Positions 17,814-25,588 of a stretch of DNA of 64,000 nt are shown here, in pieces. Below the pieces are notes generated by a model, which had not been told where the DNA came from, did not search any database, and worked only from the letters and a program-made list of their open reading frames with translations. The stretch spans positions 437,235-501,234 of the forward strand of contig NZ_WOTN01000001.1 of NCBI RefSeq assembly GCF_010993745.1. The letters run 5' to 3'. The number at the start of each line of letters is the position of its first letter. The stretch's first letter is position 1. The stretch is from Fodinicola acaciae. GTDB lineage: Bacteria > Actinomycetota > Actinomycetes > Mycobacteriales > HKI-0501. The translations under genes and the position numbers were made by a program.

Positions 17814-18803
17814 ATGACCGACAGCGCTTGGGACCGGCTGGCTCCGGTGATGGATCTGGTGACGCCGATGGCCGTACGCGTGGCCGCGACGTTGCGGCTC
17901 GCCGACCTGCTGGCGGATGGTCCGCGGCACGTCGACGAGCTGGCGGGGGAGAGCGGGACAGACGCCGATGCGCTCGGCCGGCTGCTGCGCCACCTGGTCT
18001 GCCACGGCGTTTTCGCGGAGCCGGCGACCGGCCGGTTCGCCAGCAACGACCTGGCCGACCTGCTGCGTTCGGACCATCCGGAGCGGATGCGCGATGCGCT
18101 GGATCTCGACGGCTTCAACGGCCGGATGGATCTCGCGTTCACCGGCCTGTTGCACACCGTACGCACCGGCCAGCCGGCCTGGGAGACGGTCTTCGGCGCG
18201 CCCATCTGGGACTATCTGGCCGCCAATCCGGAGCTGTCGGCGACCTTCGACGCGATGATGGCCGGCTCGTCGCGCGCCAAGGCGGTGGCCGAGTACGACT
18301 GGTCTGGCGTGCGGCACCTGGCGGATGTCGGCGGCGGCAGCGGCGCGTTGCTTGCCGAGGTTTTGCGGGCCAATCCTGGCATCCGTGGCACGCTGGTCGA
18401 CCTGCCGGACACCGTCGACCGCGGGCGGCAGCTGTTGACCGAGCGCGGCCTGGCCGATCGCTGTGACTTTGTCGGACAGAGTTTCTTCGAGCCGCTGCCG
18501 GCCGGCGCCGACGTGTACGTGCTCGCCGGCGTGCTGCACGACTGGGCCGACGAGGAGGCAGTCGCGATCCTGCGTCGCTGCGTCGACGCCGCCGGACCAG
18601 ACGGTCGTGTCCTGATCGTGGAATCGCGCAGCACGCAAGCCATGGACGCGGAGATGGATCTGCGGATGCTCGTTTTCGCCGGTGGCCGAGAGCGCGACGC
18701 GGACGGTTTCGGCGCGCTGGCCAAGGCGGTGGGCCTGCGGGTGTCGCACGTACGGACAATTGCGCCCGGCTACCTGTTCGTCGATTGTGTGCCGGGTGAC
18801 TGA
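17814..18803 (+). CDS. SAM-dependent O-methyltransferase (acetylserotonin OMT-like)
   Basis: A 329-residue methyltransferase with an N-terminal winged-helix dimerisation domain (AVRVAATLRLADLLADGPRHVDELAG) and a Rossmann domain with intact SAM loop DVGGGSGALLAEVL, acidic residue in LVDLPDTVD and the catalytic-region HDWADEEA typical of O-methyltransferases of antibiotic and pigment pathways. TACGGT (17801-17806) lies 7 bases before ATG 17814 with no ribosome site, indicating a leaderless message. It overlaps the next gene by 8 bp, so both form an operon, and it is divergent from gltX. Substrate unknown. Unlike the methyltransferase at 923, its SAM site is canonical. Confidence 0.88.
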   Translation: MTDSAWDRLAPVMDLVTPMAVRVAATLRLADLLADGPRHVDELAGESGTDADALGRLLRHLVCHGVFAEPATGRFASNDLADLLRSDHPERMRDALDLDGFNGRMDLAFTGLLHTVRTGQPAWETVFGAPIWDYLAANPELSATFDAMMAGSSRAKAVAEYDWSGVRHLADVGGGSGALLAEVLRANPGIRGTLVDLPDTVDRGRQLLTERGLADRCDFVGQSFFEPLPAGADVYVLAGVLHDWADEEAVAILRRCVDAAGPDGRVLIVESRSTQAMDAEMDLRMLVFAGGRERDADGFGALAKAVGLRVSHVRTIAPGYLFVDCVPGD

Positions 18804-20136
18804 TTTCTCGCGATGGCAACAGCGGCTGGACGAGGAGCGCCTACGGCATCACGTGCCAGGTGCGACGCTCGCGGTGCTGGCTGACGGACAGATCCACGAG
18901 TTTGCCAGCGGAGTGCTGCATCGCGGCACCGGTGTCGAGGCGACGACCGACGCGTTGTTCCAGATCGGCTCGATCACCAAGACATACACGGCGTCCCTGG
19001 TGATGGGGCTCGGACTGGACATCGACCAACGGGTCGTCGACGTGCTGCCGGAGTTCAAGGTCGCCGATCCGGCGGCGACCGGCGAGATCACCATCCGCCA
19101 GCTGCTCACCCATTCCAGTGGCATCGACGGCGACGTCATCCGCGACACCGGCCGCGGCGACGACTGCGTACGCGGGTTCGTCGAAGCCTGTGCCGGCGTA
19201 CGGCAAAACCACCCGCCTGGCGCCACGATGTCCTACTGCAACAGCGGTTTCACCATCCTCGGCCGGATTGTCGAGGTGGTGACCGGGAAAGTCTGGGACA
19301 CAGCGCTGCGTGAGCGGCTGCTCGATCCGCTCGGCCTGACGAGTACGGTGACGCTGCCGGAGGACGTACTCAGGTTTCGCGCGGCGATGGGACATGTCGG
19401 TGATCCTGGCACCCAACCGCGGCCGGCGACCGTCTGGGGACTGCCACGATCGTGTGGTCCGGCGGGTCTCATCTGTGCGACCGCCGCGGACCTCGTACGG
19501 TTCGCACGCATGCATCTGGACGGTGGTCTGGCCGCCGACGGCAGCCGCGTACTGGCCGCGGATGCGGTGTCAGCCATGCGAAACCGCGAGATCGAGGTGC
19601 CGGATCCGTGGTCGACCGGCCGGTGGCGGGGCCTGGGCTGGGGCCTGTTCGACTGGCCCGGCGGGTCCACTTTCGGCCACGACGGCAACACGGTCGGCCA
19701 GAGCGCGTTTCTGCGCGTGGTGCCGGAAGCCAACGTCGCCATCGCCCTGCTCACCAACGGCGGCGGCACGAACGGCCTCTACCGGACGATTTTCGGTGAG
19801 CTGCTGGCCGAAGTCGCCGGCGTCACCATTCCCGACATCCAGCCGTCCGGACAGTCCAAAGTGGACGCCGCGGCGTACGTCGGCCGCTACGAAAGAGAGA
19901 GTGTCACCGTGGACGTGACCGTACGCGACGGTGTGCTGCGGCTGCGCGAGGAGGAGATCACCGGACTGGAGGACCTCAACTCCGTGGTGGAGCTGGATCT
20001 CGTGCCGGTCGGCGACGGAGTTTTCGCCGGCCGCCGGCACGAGTCCGAGCCGTGGACCGGGGTCGTCTTCTATCGGCTTGCCGACGGCAGTCCGTATGTC
20101 CACTTACACGCACGCGCTACGCCGAAGGTTTCCTGA
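18796..20136 (+). CDS. Serine hydrolase, class C beta-lactamase/esterase family
   Basis: A 446-residue penicillin-binding-protein-like hydrolase. Motifs in order: SITK (nucleophile Ser and general-base Lys, about residues 57-60), SYCN (the YxN motif) and GHDGNT in place of KTG, the pattern of EstB-like esterases and DD-peptidase relatives rather than true resistance enzymes. A C-terminal beta-rich domain (about 350-446) follows the catalytic domain. No signal peptide, so it should act in the cytosol. GTG 18796 is used because it gives the 8-bp coupling overlap with the methyltransferase. Likely a small-molecule esterase or amidase acting with that enzyme (inference). Confidence 0.85.
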   Translation: MTDFSRWQQRLDEERLRHHVPGATLAVLADGQIHEFASGVLHRGTGVEATTDALFQIGSITKTYTASLVMGLGLDIDQRVVDVLPEFKVADPAATGEITIRQLLTHSSGIDGDVIRDTGRGDDCVRGFVEACAGVRQNHPPGATMSYCNSGFTILGRIVEVVTGKVWDTALRERLLDPLGLTSTVTLPEDVLRFRAAMGHVGDPGTQPRPATVWGLPRSCGPAGLICATAADLVRFARMHLDGGLAADGSRVLAADAVSAMRNREIEVPDPWSTGRWRGLGWGLFDWPGGSTFGHDGNTVGQSAFLRVVPEANVAIALLTNGGGTNGLYRTIFGELLAEVAGVTIPDIQPSGQSKVDAAAYVGRYERESVTVDVTVRDGVLRLREEEITGLEDLNSVVELDLVPVGDGVFAGRRHESEPWTGVVFYRLADGSPYVHLHARATPKVS

Positions 20137-20148
20137 CGGCAATGCCGT

Positions 20149-21798
20149 TCAGAGATCCAGAACGGTGTCCGTACGCGGCCGTGCGCAGCACACGAGCACG
20201 GTGCCCTCGGCTGGCGGCAGCAGTGGCGCCGGCTGGTAGTCGACCTCACCGGACAGCAGCGGTGTCACGCAGGTCTGGCACACGCCGGTGCGGCATTGCC
20301 ATCGCGTCGGAATGTCACACGACTCGGCGAAGGCCAGCAGATTTGGCTTGGTCTGGTCGAAAGCCGCGGTGATGCCGCTGCGTGCGAAGGTGATCGCCGG
20401 ACCGGTGCCAGGCGGCCCGGCCGGTTGGTGTGGCGCCGGCCGGTCATGTTCGACGACGCCGGGGTTGATCGCCGACAGGGCACCGAAAATCTCGGTGCGT
20501 ACGTCCGTCACGCCGGCAGCGCGCAGGCCGCCGGTCATGTCGTCCATGAAGCCGGCCGGTCCGCACACGTACGCGACGGCGTCCGTGGGCAGGCCCATCC
20601 TGGCGATCGCACCCGCGGTGAGACGGTCGGAATCGGCGCTGTAGAAGGTTTTCGCATGGCTGGCCGGCAGCTCGGCGAGCAGTTCGCCAACCTCGCCGGC
20701 GAAAACCTGCTCGGCCGGCCGGCGAGCAGCGTGCAGCCACCACACCTCGCGGGTGCTCTGCCCGGCGGCCAGCCGGTGCAGCATCGCCAGCACCGGCGTG
20801 ATGCCGATCCCGGCCGACACAAGGACAACCGGACGCGTGTCGTCGTCATCGAGTACGAAGTCGCCGCGCGGTGCCGCGACATCGGCAATCGCGCCTGGTC
20901 GCAGTGTCTCGTGCAGGAGACCGCTGACCGATCCGGCCGGCTCGCGTTTCACGCTGATCCGATATCGGTCGGTCGCCGACAGCGAATAGCTGCGGACGGC
21001 ACCGGTCCGCAGCCGTACGGTCAGATATTGGCCAGGCAACGCGGCCGGCAGTTCTTCGCCGTCCGGATCGGCAAGGGTGAACGACGAGATCCGCTCGCTC
21101 TCGCGCCTCACCTCGGTCACCCGCAGCGGCCGGAATCCCGGCCAGGTCGTCGGCTTTTTCGGCGTGTCGGCGAGGATGTCGCGCAGCGAACCGCGCCAAC
21201 CTTCGCTGAGCGCCGGATCGTCGATCATCGCGCGTACGGTCGCCAGGTCCGGATCCGGCAGGTAGAGCAAGGCGTCCAGGTCGGCGACACTGACTTTTCC
21301 AGTCGCCGTACGGACGATGTCGTCGCCGGCGCGGACCTGTCCCTCCTTGACGACACGCAGGTAGAAACCCGGCCGATGGTGTGAGACCAGCAGCGACGCG
21401 AGCCGCGGCTCGCCGATCCGCAGTCCGGCGCGGAAACAGGTGACCCGCGGCTGGCTCACCTCAAACTCGGCATCGCCGATCCGATAGCGGTCGCCGATCC
21501 GCACCTCCGTGTCGGCCAGTCCGTCGACCGTGAGGTTTTCCGCGAAATAACCGGGTTTCAGGTCGTCGCGGCGGAAGAATTCCTTCCAGTGCTCGTATGC
21601 CTGTGTCTGGTAGACCAGCACCGCGCGGTTCGGGCCGCCGTGGCCAGCCAGGTCGCCTTGACCGTCGCCGTCCATGCCGTGCCGGCGCACGGTCCTGGCG
21701 CCCTCGACCGGATCCTTCCACGCGCCGGTGTGCACGGTGACGCCGTTCCACGCGATGTCGCGCGGCTGGCCGACGTTGACCGAGACGAGTGTCGCCAT
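20149..21798 (-). CDS. MOSC domain, FNR-type reductase and 2Fe-2S ferredoxin fusion
   Basis: A 549-residue three-domain oxidoreductase. Residues about 1-215 are a MOSC domain (YiiM-like: RHGMDGDGQGDLAGHGGPNRA, and the sulfur-carrying Cys in PRVTCFRAGLRIGE). About 225-440 are a ferredoxin-NADP reductase fold with FAD motif RSYSLS and NAD site GIGITPVLAMLH. About 460-549 are a plant-type [2Fe-2S] domain (CDIPTRWQCRTGVCQTC plus a later Cys in VLVCCARP). Such fusions form a complete electron chain from NAD(P)H to a molybdenum-cofactor or N-hydroxylated substrate site. Physiological substrate unknown; detoxification of N-hydroxylated compounds by analogy to YiiM/mARC is an inference. Stands alone, 13 bp before the DUF427 gene's end. 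Confidence 0.9.
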   Translation of the reverse strand: MATLVSVNVGQPRDIAWNGVTVHTGAWKDPVEGARTVRRHGMDGDGQGDLAGHGGPNRAVLVYQTQAYEHWKEFFRRDDLKPGYFAENLTVDGLADTEVRIGDRYRIGDAEFEVSQPRVTCFRAGLRIGEPRLASLLVSHHRPGFYLRVVKEGQVRAGDDIVRTATGKVSVADLDALLYLPDPDLATVRAMIDDPALSEGWRGSLRDILADTPKKPTTWPGFRPLRVTEVRRESERISSFTLADPDGEELPAALPGQYLTVRLRTGAVRSYSLSATDRYRISVKREPAGSVSGLLHETLRPGAIADVAAPRGDFVLDDDDTRPVVLVSAGIGITPVLAMLHRLAAGQSTREVWWLHAARRPAEQVFAGEVGELLAELPASHAKTFYSADSDRLTAGAIARMGLPTDAVAYVCGPAGFMDDMTGGLRAAGVTDVRTEIFGALSAINPGVVEHDRPAPHQPAGPPGTGPAITFARSGITAAFDQTKPNLLAFAESCDIPTRWQCRTGVCQTCVTPLLSGEVDYQPAPLLPPAEGTVLVCCARPRTDTVLDL

Positions 21799-21811
21799 GG
21801 TGCCGGTCCTC

Positions 21812-22669
21812 TCAGGCGGTCGGGACCTGGTCGACGGTGAGGTCGCGGTCGATCCCGTGCGGCGTGACCAGTTGACCAGGTTCCAGGTGCAGCACCTGGT
21901 TGTCCAGCGTCACGGTCACCAGGTCCGGCTCGAAGGACACCAGGTCGCGGACCCGGCCGGCCTCCGGCCAGGCGTCCACGTACGACCAGGCACCACGATC
22001 GACACCGGCCACGCTGTAGTAGCTCGCGAGTCCTTTGTACGGACAGAAAGTCTCGCCTGCCACCAGGGTCAGCGCCGAGCCGTCGATGTCGGCGCGCGGC
22101 ACGTACCACCGCGGCGCGAAGCCGGATTCGTAGAGGACAACCGGATTCGTCGTGTCGGCGACGACGCGGTCACCGACTCGCACGACCAGATGCCGCGACG
22201 TGCGGCGGATGTCGACGCGGTGGTACGGGTCGGCCGCGTGGCCGACAATTCGCTCGTCCTCCTCGAAAAACGCGTCCATCGCGCGCCACGCGAACGCGAC
22301 CCGGCCGGTCAGCTCGCTCGCGTACGCCGGCAGGCCGGTGTGCTGCCACGCGCCGCGCTTGGCGGTCTTGCCGCCGGCGGTGACGGTGAACCAGGCGGTC
22401 GAGCCGAGGTCGCGGTGTGTCGTGACCGTGCTCAGCCGCTCGAGGACCTCGGATCGTACGGATTCCAAAGGAAAGTATGCGACCGGATAGCGGCCGGGCT
22501 CGTGCAGCAGGATGACATCCTCGCTGTCGGCGATCCATTCGCCGCCGAGCTTGACGCGCATCCGGCGGCGCGGTGGCTCGGCGAAAAGCAGCCGCTCCGG
22601 AATCGGCTCAGGAGTGAGGAAACGACCGACCGTCGCGCCGAGCGGTCCCTGTTGCCAGGCCAGTCCCAT
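21812..22669 (-). CDS. DUF427 domain protein, tandem domains
   Basis: A 285-residue protein with two DUF427 units, about residues 35-135 (RVKLGGEWIADSEDVILLHEPGRYPVAYFPLESV) and about 155-255 (VRVGDRVVADTTNPVVLYESGFAPRWYVPRADI, ETFCPYKGLASYYSV). DUF427 proteins are small beta-rich folds of unknown activity that are common in actinobacteria. The ATG at 22669 with ggagaacg in front is the likely start. The reading frame is open a further 440 bp upstream, because it runs into the decayed SDR gene described next. It could be translated from the SDR message. Confidence 0.8.
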   Translation of the reverse strand: MGLAWQQGPLGATVGRFLTPEPIPERLLFAEPPRRRMRVKLGGEWIADSEDVILLHEPGRYPVAYFPLESVRSEVLERLSTVTTHRDLGSTAWFTVTAGGKTAKRGAWQHTGLPAYASELTGRVAFAWRAMDAFFEEDERIVGHAADPYHRVDIRRTSRHLVVRVGDRVVADTTNPVVLYESGFAPRWYVPRADIDGSALTLVAGETFCPYKGLASYYSVAGVDRGAWSYVDAWPEAGRVRDLVSFEPDLVTVTLDNQVLHLEPGQLVTPHGIDRDLTVDQVPTA

Positions 22670-23113
22670 GATCGTTCTCCTTTGTCGGGTAAGGGTTTCG
22701 CCGCCGTCGACGGACAACGTGACGCCGGTGAGGAAGGTGTTGGTCATCGCGAACAGCGCCGCGCTGGCGATCTCGTCGGTGGTGCCGATGCGGCCAGCCG
22801 GGTTGCGGTCGGCCATCTGCCGGAAGTAGTCCGCTTTGGCTTGCTCGCCGAGGCCGTCCCAGGCGCCGGAGTCGATGACGCCGGGGAGATGGCATTGACC
22901 CGGATCGGCGCGAGCTCGACGGCCAGCGAGCGCGTGAGCGTGTCGGCGGCGCCGTTGGTGATCGCCACGGCCATCGTGCCGACCCTTGAACGCCGCGACG
23001 CCGGAGAAGAGCACCAGCGGGCCGCCGGCGTTGATGCGCGGACCGAGGTGCTTGGCCAGCATCAGCGGACCGATGACGAGAACAGCCCCGCCGTCCATCG
23101 CTAACCACCTCAC
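22670..23113 (-). pseudogene. Decayed short-chain dehydrogenase/reductase gene
   Basis: Fragments of an SDR appear in two frames. One frame reads AKHLGPRINAGGPLVLFSG, then the sense continues in another frame (MAVAITNGAADTLTRSLAVELAPIRVNAISP) and returns to the first (GVIDSGAWDGLGEQ ... GVTLSVDGGETLT). At least two frameshifts are therefore needed, near 22985 and 22885. The N-terminal third, including the NAD-binding TGxxxGIG and the catalytic YxxxK region, is absent: the remnant starts at the divergent promoter. SDR genes of this type commonly sit divergently next to a CGNR zinc-finger regulator, as here. Sequencing error could explain the shifts but not the missing start. Confidence 0.75.
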
Positions 23114-23178
23114 TCACGTTTGATGGTTAGCTCACCATGCCGTGGCTAACTTGTCAAACGCTCTGATGTGGTTAGGAT
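23100..23178. promoter_or_regulatory. Promoter with repeated GTTAGC operator for the CGNR/SDR pair
   Basis: Four copies of GCTAAC/GTTAG(C/G) alternate in orientation: 23100-23105, 23126-23131, 23145-23150 and 23171-23176. The first two form the arms GCTAACCA/TGGTTAGC. The third abuts a -35 TTGTCA (23151-23156), and the fourth overlaps a -10 TAGGAT (23173-23178), 16 bp apart. The ATG at 23185 is 6 bases after the -10, so the CGNR message is leaderless. Confidence 0.6.
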
Positions 23179-23184
23179 GGTCAC

Positions 23185-23667
23185 ATGGGTGAGACCGGGG
23201 AGCAGGTGCTGCTGGACCTGCTGAACAGCACGCCGGTGACCGCGACCGGGACGGTCGACCTGGTGTCGGACGAGTGGGCCGCCCAACGCGGCGGGGTCGG
23301 AAGTGGTCGCGAGGTCGCGCATCTGCGCGCGGTCCGCGACCGGCTCCAGGCGGTCGTACGCGCCGCCGAGCCGGCCACCACGTTGGAGCCGTTGCTCGAC
23401 GGCGTACGGATGCTGCCGGGGGTCGACGCCGCCGGCCTGCGCTGGTCGCTGGATGTCGAGGATGATCGCCGTCTGGGCACGCAGGCATTGCTGGCCTGGG
23501 GCCGGCTCAACGAGAGCATGCCTGGCCGGTTGCGTCCGTGCGCCAACGACGAGTGCCGGCTGTTCTTGCTTGACCGCAGCCATGCGAACAGCGCTCGCTG
23601 GTGCTCGATGAAGGTGTGCGGCAACCGGATGAAGGCGCGCCGCCACTACCGACGCAACCAGGCTTAG
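23185..23667 (+). CDS. CGNR zinc-finger (ABATE-domain) regulator
   Basis: A 160-residue stress-type regulator. The N-terminal ABATE domain (about 1-105) is followed by the CGNR zinc finger: CANDECRLFLLDRS ... RWCSMKVCGNRMKARRHYRR, four Cys ligands plus the CGNR motif that contacts DNA. Members average 180-200 residues, so the ABATE domain is on the short side. Translation is predicted to be leaderless. The protein is expected to bind the repeated GTTAGC sites in front of it and to have controlled the now broken divergent SDR gene; its remaining target may be the DUF427 gene. Confidence 0.88.
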   Translation: MGETGEQVLLDLLNSTPVTATGTVDLVSDEWAAQRGGVGSGREVAHLRAVRDRLQAVVRAAEPATTLEPLLDGVRMLPGVDAAGLRWSLDVEDDRRLGTQALLAWGRLNESMPGRLRPCANDECRLFLLDRSHANSARWCSMKVCGNRMKARRHYRRNQA

Positions 23668-23673
23668 CGTCGG

Positions 23674-24651
23674 TCACCAGCCGCGGAAGATGGCGGCCTT
23701 GCCCTGGCTGGAGTTGATCATCGCCTCGTTGTCGTGCCCGACGCCGGGCACGGTCGACAGCTCGTGCGGTGCCGACGGATACGCCTGGTGGATCGCCGCG
23801 TAATAGAACTTTCCACGCTCAAAACGGTTTTTGCCCTGCGCGTTCGCCTCGCAGGAGTCGTCCATGTCGCCGTTCTGCACGGTGTCCTTCTCGCCGAGCA
23901 GGTAGGTGACCGACCGAGACGTGTATTGCCGCACGATCTGCTGGTCGGTCGACTCGCTCAGGTAGCGGTTGCGGTGATCCAGGCCGTATTTGTAGTCGTT
24001 GTAATGCGAGCATCCGGACGTGCTGGCCGGTCGTTTCTTGTCCAGATAGGCGTACGACGACGGATTGGCGACCACGAAGCGGATGTCCAGACCGGACGGC
24101 AGGCCGCGCGCCCCGGCGGCGTAGCGCTGCATGAACTGCGCGCCGGCCGAGTGGCCGAGGAGAGTGACCTTGGTGAGATGCGGGAATTTCGCTTTGTCGG
24201 CAAGGATGCGCAGGATCGCGTCGATCGCGTCGTACGAGCTGAGCTTGTCCTGGTCGACCGCGTCGCCGCCGTCTTTCCAGGATGTCTCGTCGCCGTTGGT
24301 CCAGTAGGCGTCGGAGCGCTCCGGGTTGTCGTCGGAGGTCTGCATCCACGGCGCGATGATCTCCGCCTTGCCGGCGTACGCGGACGCCGCTTTCGTTGTC
24401 AGCTCGAAATAATGTGCGGCGTTACGGCCGGTGCCGTGCATGACGATGACGGCGCCGGTCGGATCGGGCGAACCGGTGAGCGGAAAGCTGGCGAAATACG
24501 GCAGCGTCACGCCGGACCGGATCTCGACGCGGCCGAGGCAACGGTCGCCGCCGGGTTGGCACGGTCCGGCTGTCGCCGCCTGTGCGTAGCCGACGCCACT
24601 GACCGCGGCGACGACCGCGGCGACGACCGCGATCCACCAGATACGGCACAA
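23674..24651 (-). CDS. Secreted alpha/beta hydrolase
   Basis: A 325-residue exported hydrolase. The TTG at 24651 is chosen because GGAGGG lies 9 bases before it; the upstream ATG at 24684 has no ribosome site and lies only 10 bp from a mobile element. Either start gives a signal peptide (WWIAVVAAVVAAVSG, cleavage probably after AQA). The mature enzyme has a nucleophile elbow GHSAGAQ, a VMHGTGRNAAHYFE oxyanion region and a C-terminal His in PGVGHDNEA. Several Cys suggest disulfides. It resembles secreted lipases/feruloyl esterases without a clear assignment. Convergent with the CGNR gene, 6 bp apart. Confidence 0.78.
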   Translation of the reverse strand: MCRIWWIAVVAAVVAAVSGVGYAQAATAGPCQPGGDRCLGRVEIRSGVTLPYFASFPLTGSPDPTGAVIVMHGTGRNAAHYFELTTKAASAYAGKAEIIAPWMQTSDDNPERSDAYWTNGDETSWKDGGDAVDQDKLSSYDAIDAILRILADKAKFPHLTKVTLLGHSAGAQFMQRYAAGARGLPSGLDIRFVVANPSSYAYLDKKRPASTSGCSHYNDYKYGLDHRNRYLSESTDQQIVRQYTSRSVTYLLGEKDTVQNGDMDDSCEANAQGKNRFERGKFYYAAIHQAYPSAPHELSTVPGVGHDNEAMINSSQGKAAIFRGW

Positions 24652-24694
24652 TGGACCTCTCCCTCCAAATCGGATAAATGGCATTGTGTAGGCC

Positions 24695-24872
24695 AGGGTC
24701 TGTTTCGAAGTCCCACGCGGATGAGAGTCGAGATCCAAACGTCGCCTGCCGATGCCGGACGGAAGCCCAAACAGCAGCGCCATGGTGGGTTTTCGGCCGG
24801 TGCCGGCAGGCGGCCCGAGAAAGATGTGACAGCGGCTCGGCTATCGCCGCGTGGGACTTCGAAACAGACCCT
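24695..24872. mobile_element. MITE-like palindromic element, copy 1
   Basis: A 178-bp non-coding element with perfect 26-bp terminal inverted repeats (24695-24720 and 24847-24872, outer end AGGGTCTGTTTCGAAGTCCC). The flanks are AGGCC on both sides (24690-24694, 24873-24877), a possible 5-bp target duplication. Two internal blocks, 24719-24744 and 24807-24847, recur in the copy at 52889-53065 in opposite orientation. No transposase gene. It sits between the start of the secreted hydrolase and the end of the TetR gene. Confidence 0.85.
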
Positions 24873-24914
24873 AGGCCGGCTGACCAGGGACCGGTCCCCG
24901 CTGGCAGCTTCGTG

Positions 24915-25511
24915 TCAGCGAACGAGGCCGAGCGTCGCACGTACGGCCGCGACGAACCGCTCGGCGGTGAACCGCTCGGGGGAGGTGAGCACCAGCCGCG
25001 CGGCCATCTCGCACATCGCGACCGCGGCGTGCGCGGCGATCTCCGGGTCGAGATCGGCGCCGAGGTCGCTGAGCAGCCACCGGGCGACCTCCTCGGCGCG
25101 TGCGAGTACGAGCGCGCGCGCCGACTCGCGCGCCGCGTGAAACTCCGGAGGCATGTCGGCCATCGGCATCACGATGCAGTGCCAGCGCTGCGGCGCCGCC
25201 TGCACTGCGGCCAGGAAGTCCGACAGTGCCTGCGCGAGAAAATCGGCCGGATCGCCGGCCGGCCGCAAGGCCGTGACCAGCTGCTCGACGGCCGCTTCCT
25301 GTTCGCGTCGCAACAGCGCGGCGAGCAGCTCGTTTCGGCTGCCGAACTGGCCGTAGACGACCGGCTTGGTCACGCCGGCCTGCTTGGCGATCGCGTCCAT
25401 GGTCGTGGCGTTGTGGCCGCGCGTGACGACCAGGTGGAGAGCGGCGTCGAGGAGCTGCGCGCGTCGCTCGTCGGCCGGCACGCGCGCGGCGTACGGACGG
25501 CGCTTGGCCAC
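24915..25511 (-). CDS. TetR family regulator of the MpaB-like oxygenase
   Basis: A 198-residue TetR protein with helix-turn-helix at about residues 18-62 (NATTMDAIAKQAGVTKPVVYGQFGSRNELLAALL) and a helical effector domain. The GTG start at 25511 has an aaggaggc-type site ahead. It is divergent from the DUF2236 oxygenase gene and two strong palindromes lie between the genes, so it is the probable repressor of that gene and of itself. Mobile element copy 1 begins 42 bp past its stop. Confidence 0.88.
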   Translation of the reverse strand: MAKRRPYAARVPADERRAQLLDAALHLVVTRGHNATTMDAIAKQAGVTKPVVYGQFGSRNELLAALLRREQEAAVEQLVTALRPAGDPADFLAQALSDFLAAVQAAPQRWHCIVMPMADMPPEFHAARESARALVLARAEEVARWLLSDLGADLDPEIAAHAAVAMCEMAARLVLTSPERFTAERFVAAVRATLGLVR

Positions 25512-25537
25512 GTACGCCTCCTTCCGTCGCGACCAAA

Positions 25538-25575
25538 ACTACTCTACAGTAGTAAATTACTACGTCCTAGTAGTA
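25538..25575. promoter_or_regulatory. Two tandem TetR-type palindromes
   Basis: ACTACT-CTAC-AGTAGT (25538-25553) and TACTAC-GTCCTA-GTAGTA (25558-25575) are both perfect dyads built from the same ACTACT/AGTAGT half-site, 4 bp apart, in an unusually AT-rich island. They end one base before the aaggagg of the gene at 25589, so a bound repressor would block transcription or translation of the oxygenase. Confidence 0.7.
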
Positions 25576-25588
25576 TAAGGAGGCGACC

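Noticed and set aside
18796-20136. Beta-lactamase resistance gene
   Set aside because: It has SxxK and YxN motifs but GHDG instead of KTG and no signal peptide, fitting esterase-type serine hydrolases rather than a secreted beta-lactamase.
24699-24872. Simple transcription terminator
   Set aside because: The inverted arms are 126 bp apart, are flanked by a direct repeat, and the internal blocks recur in a second copy, which fits a mobile element better.
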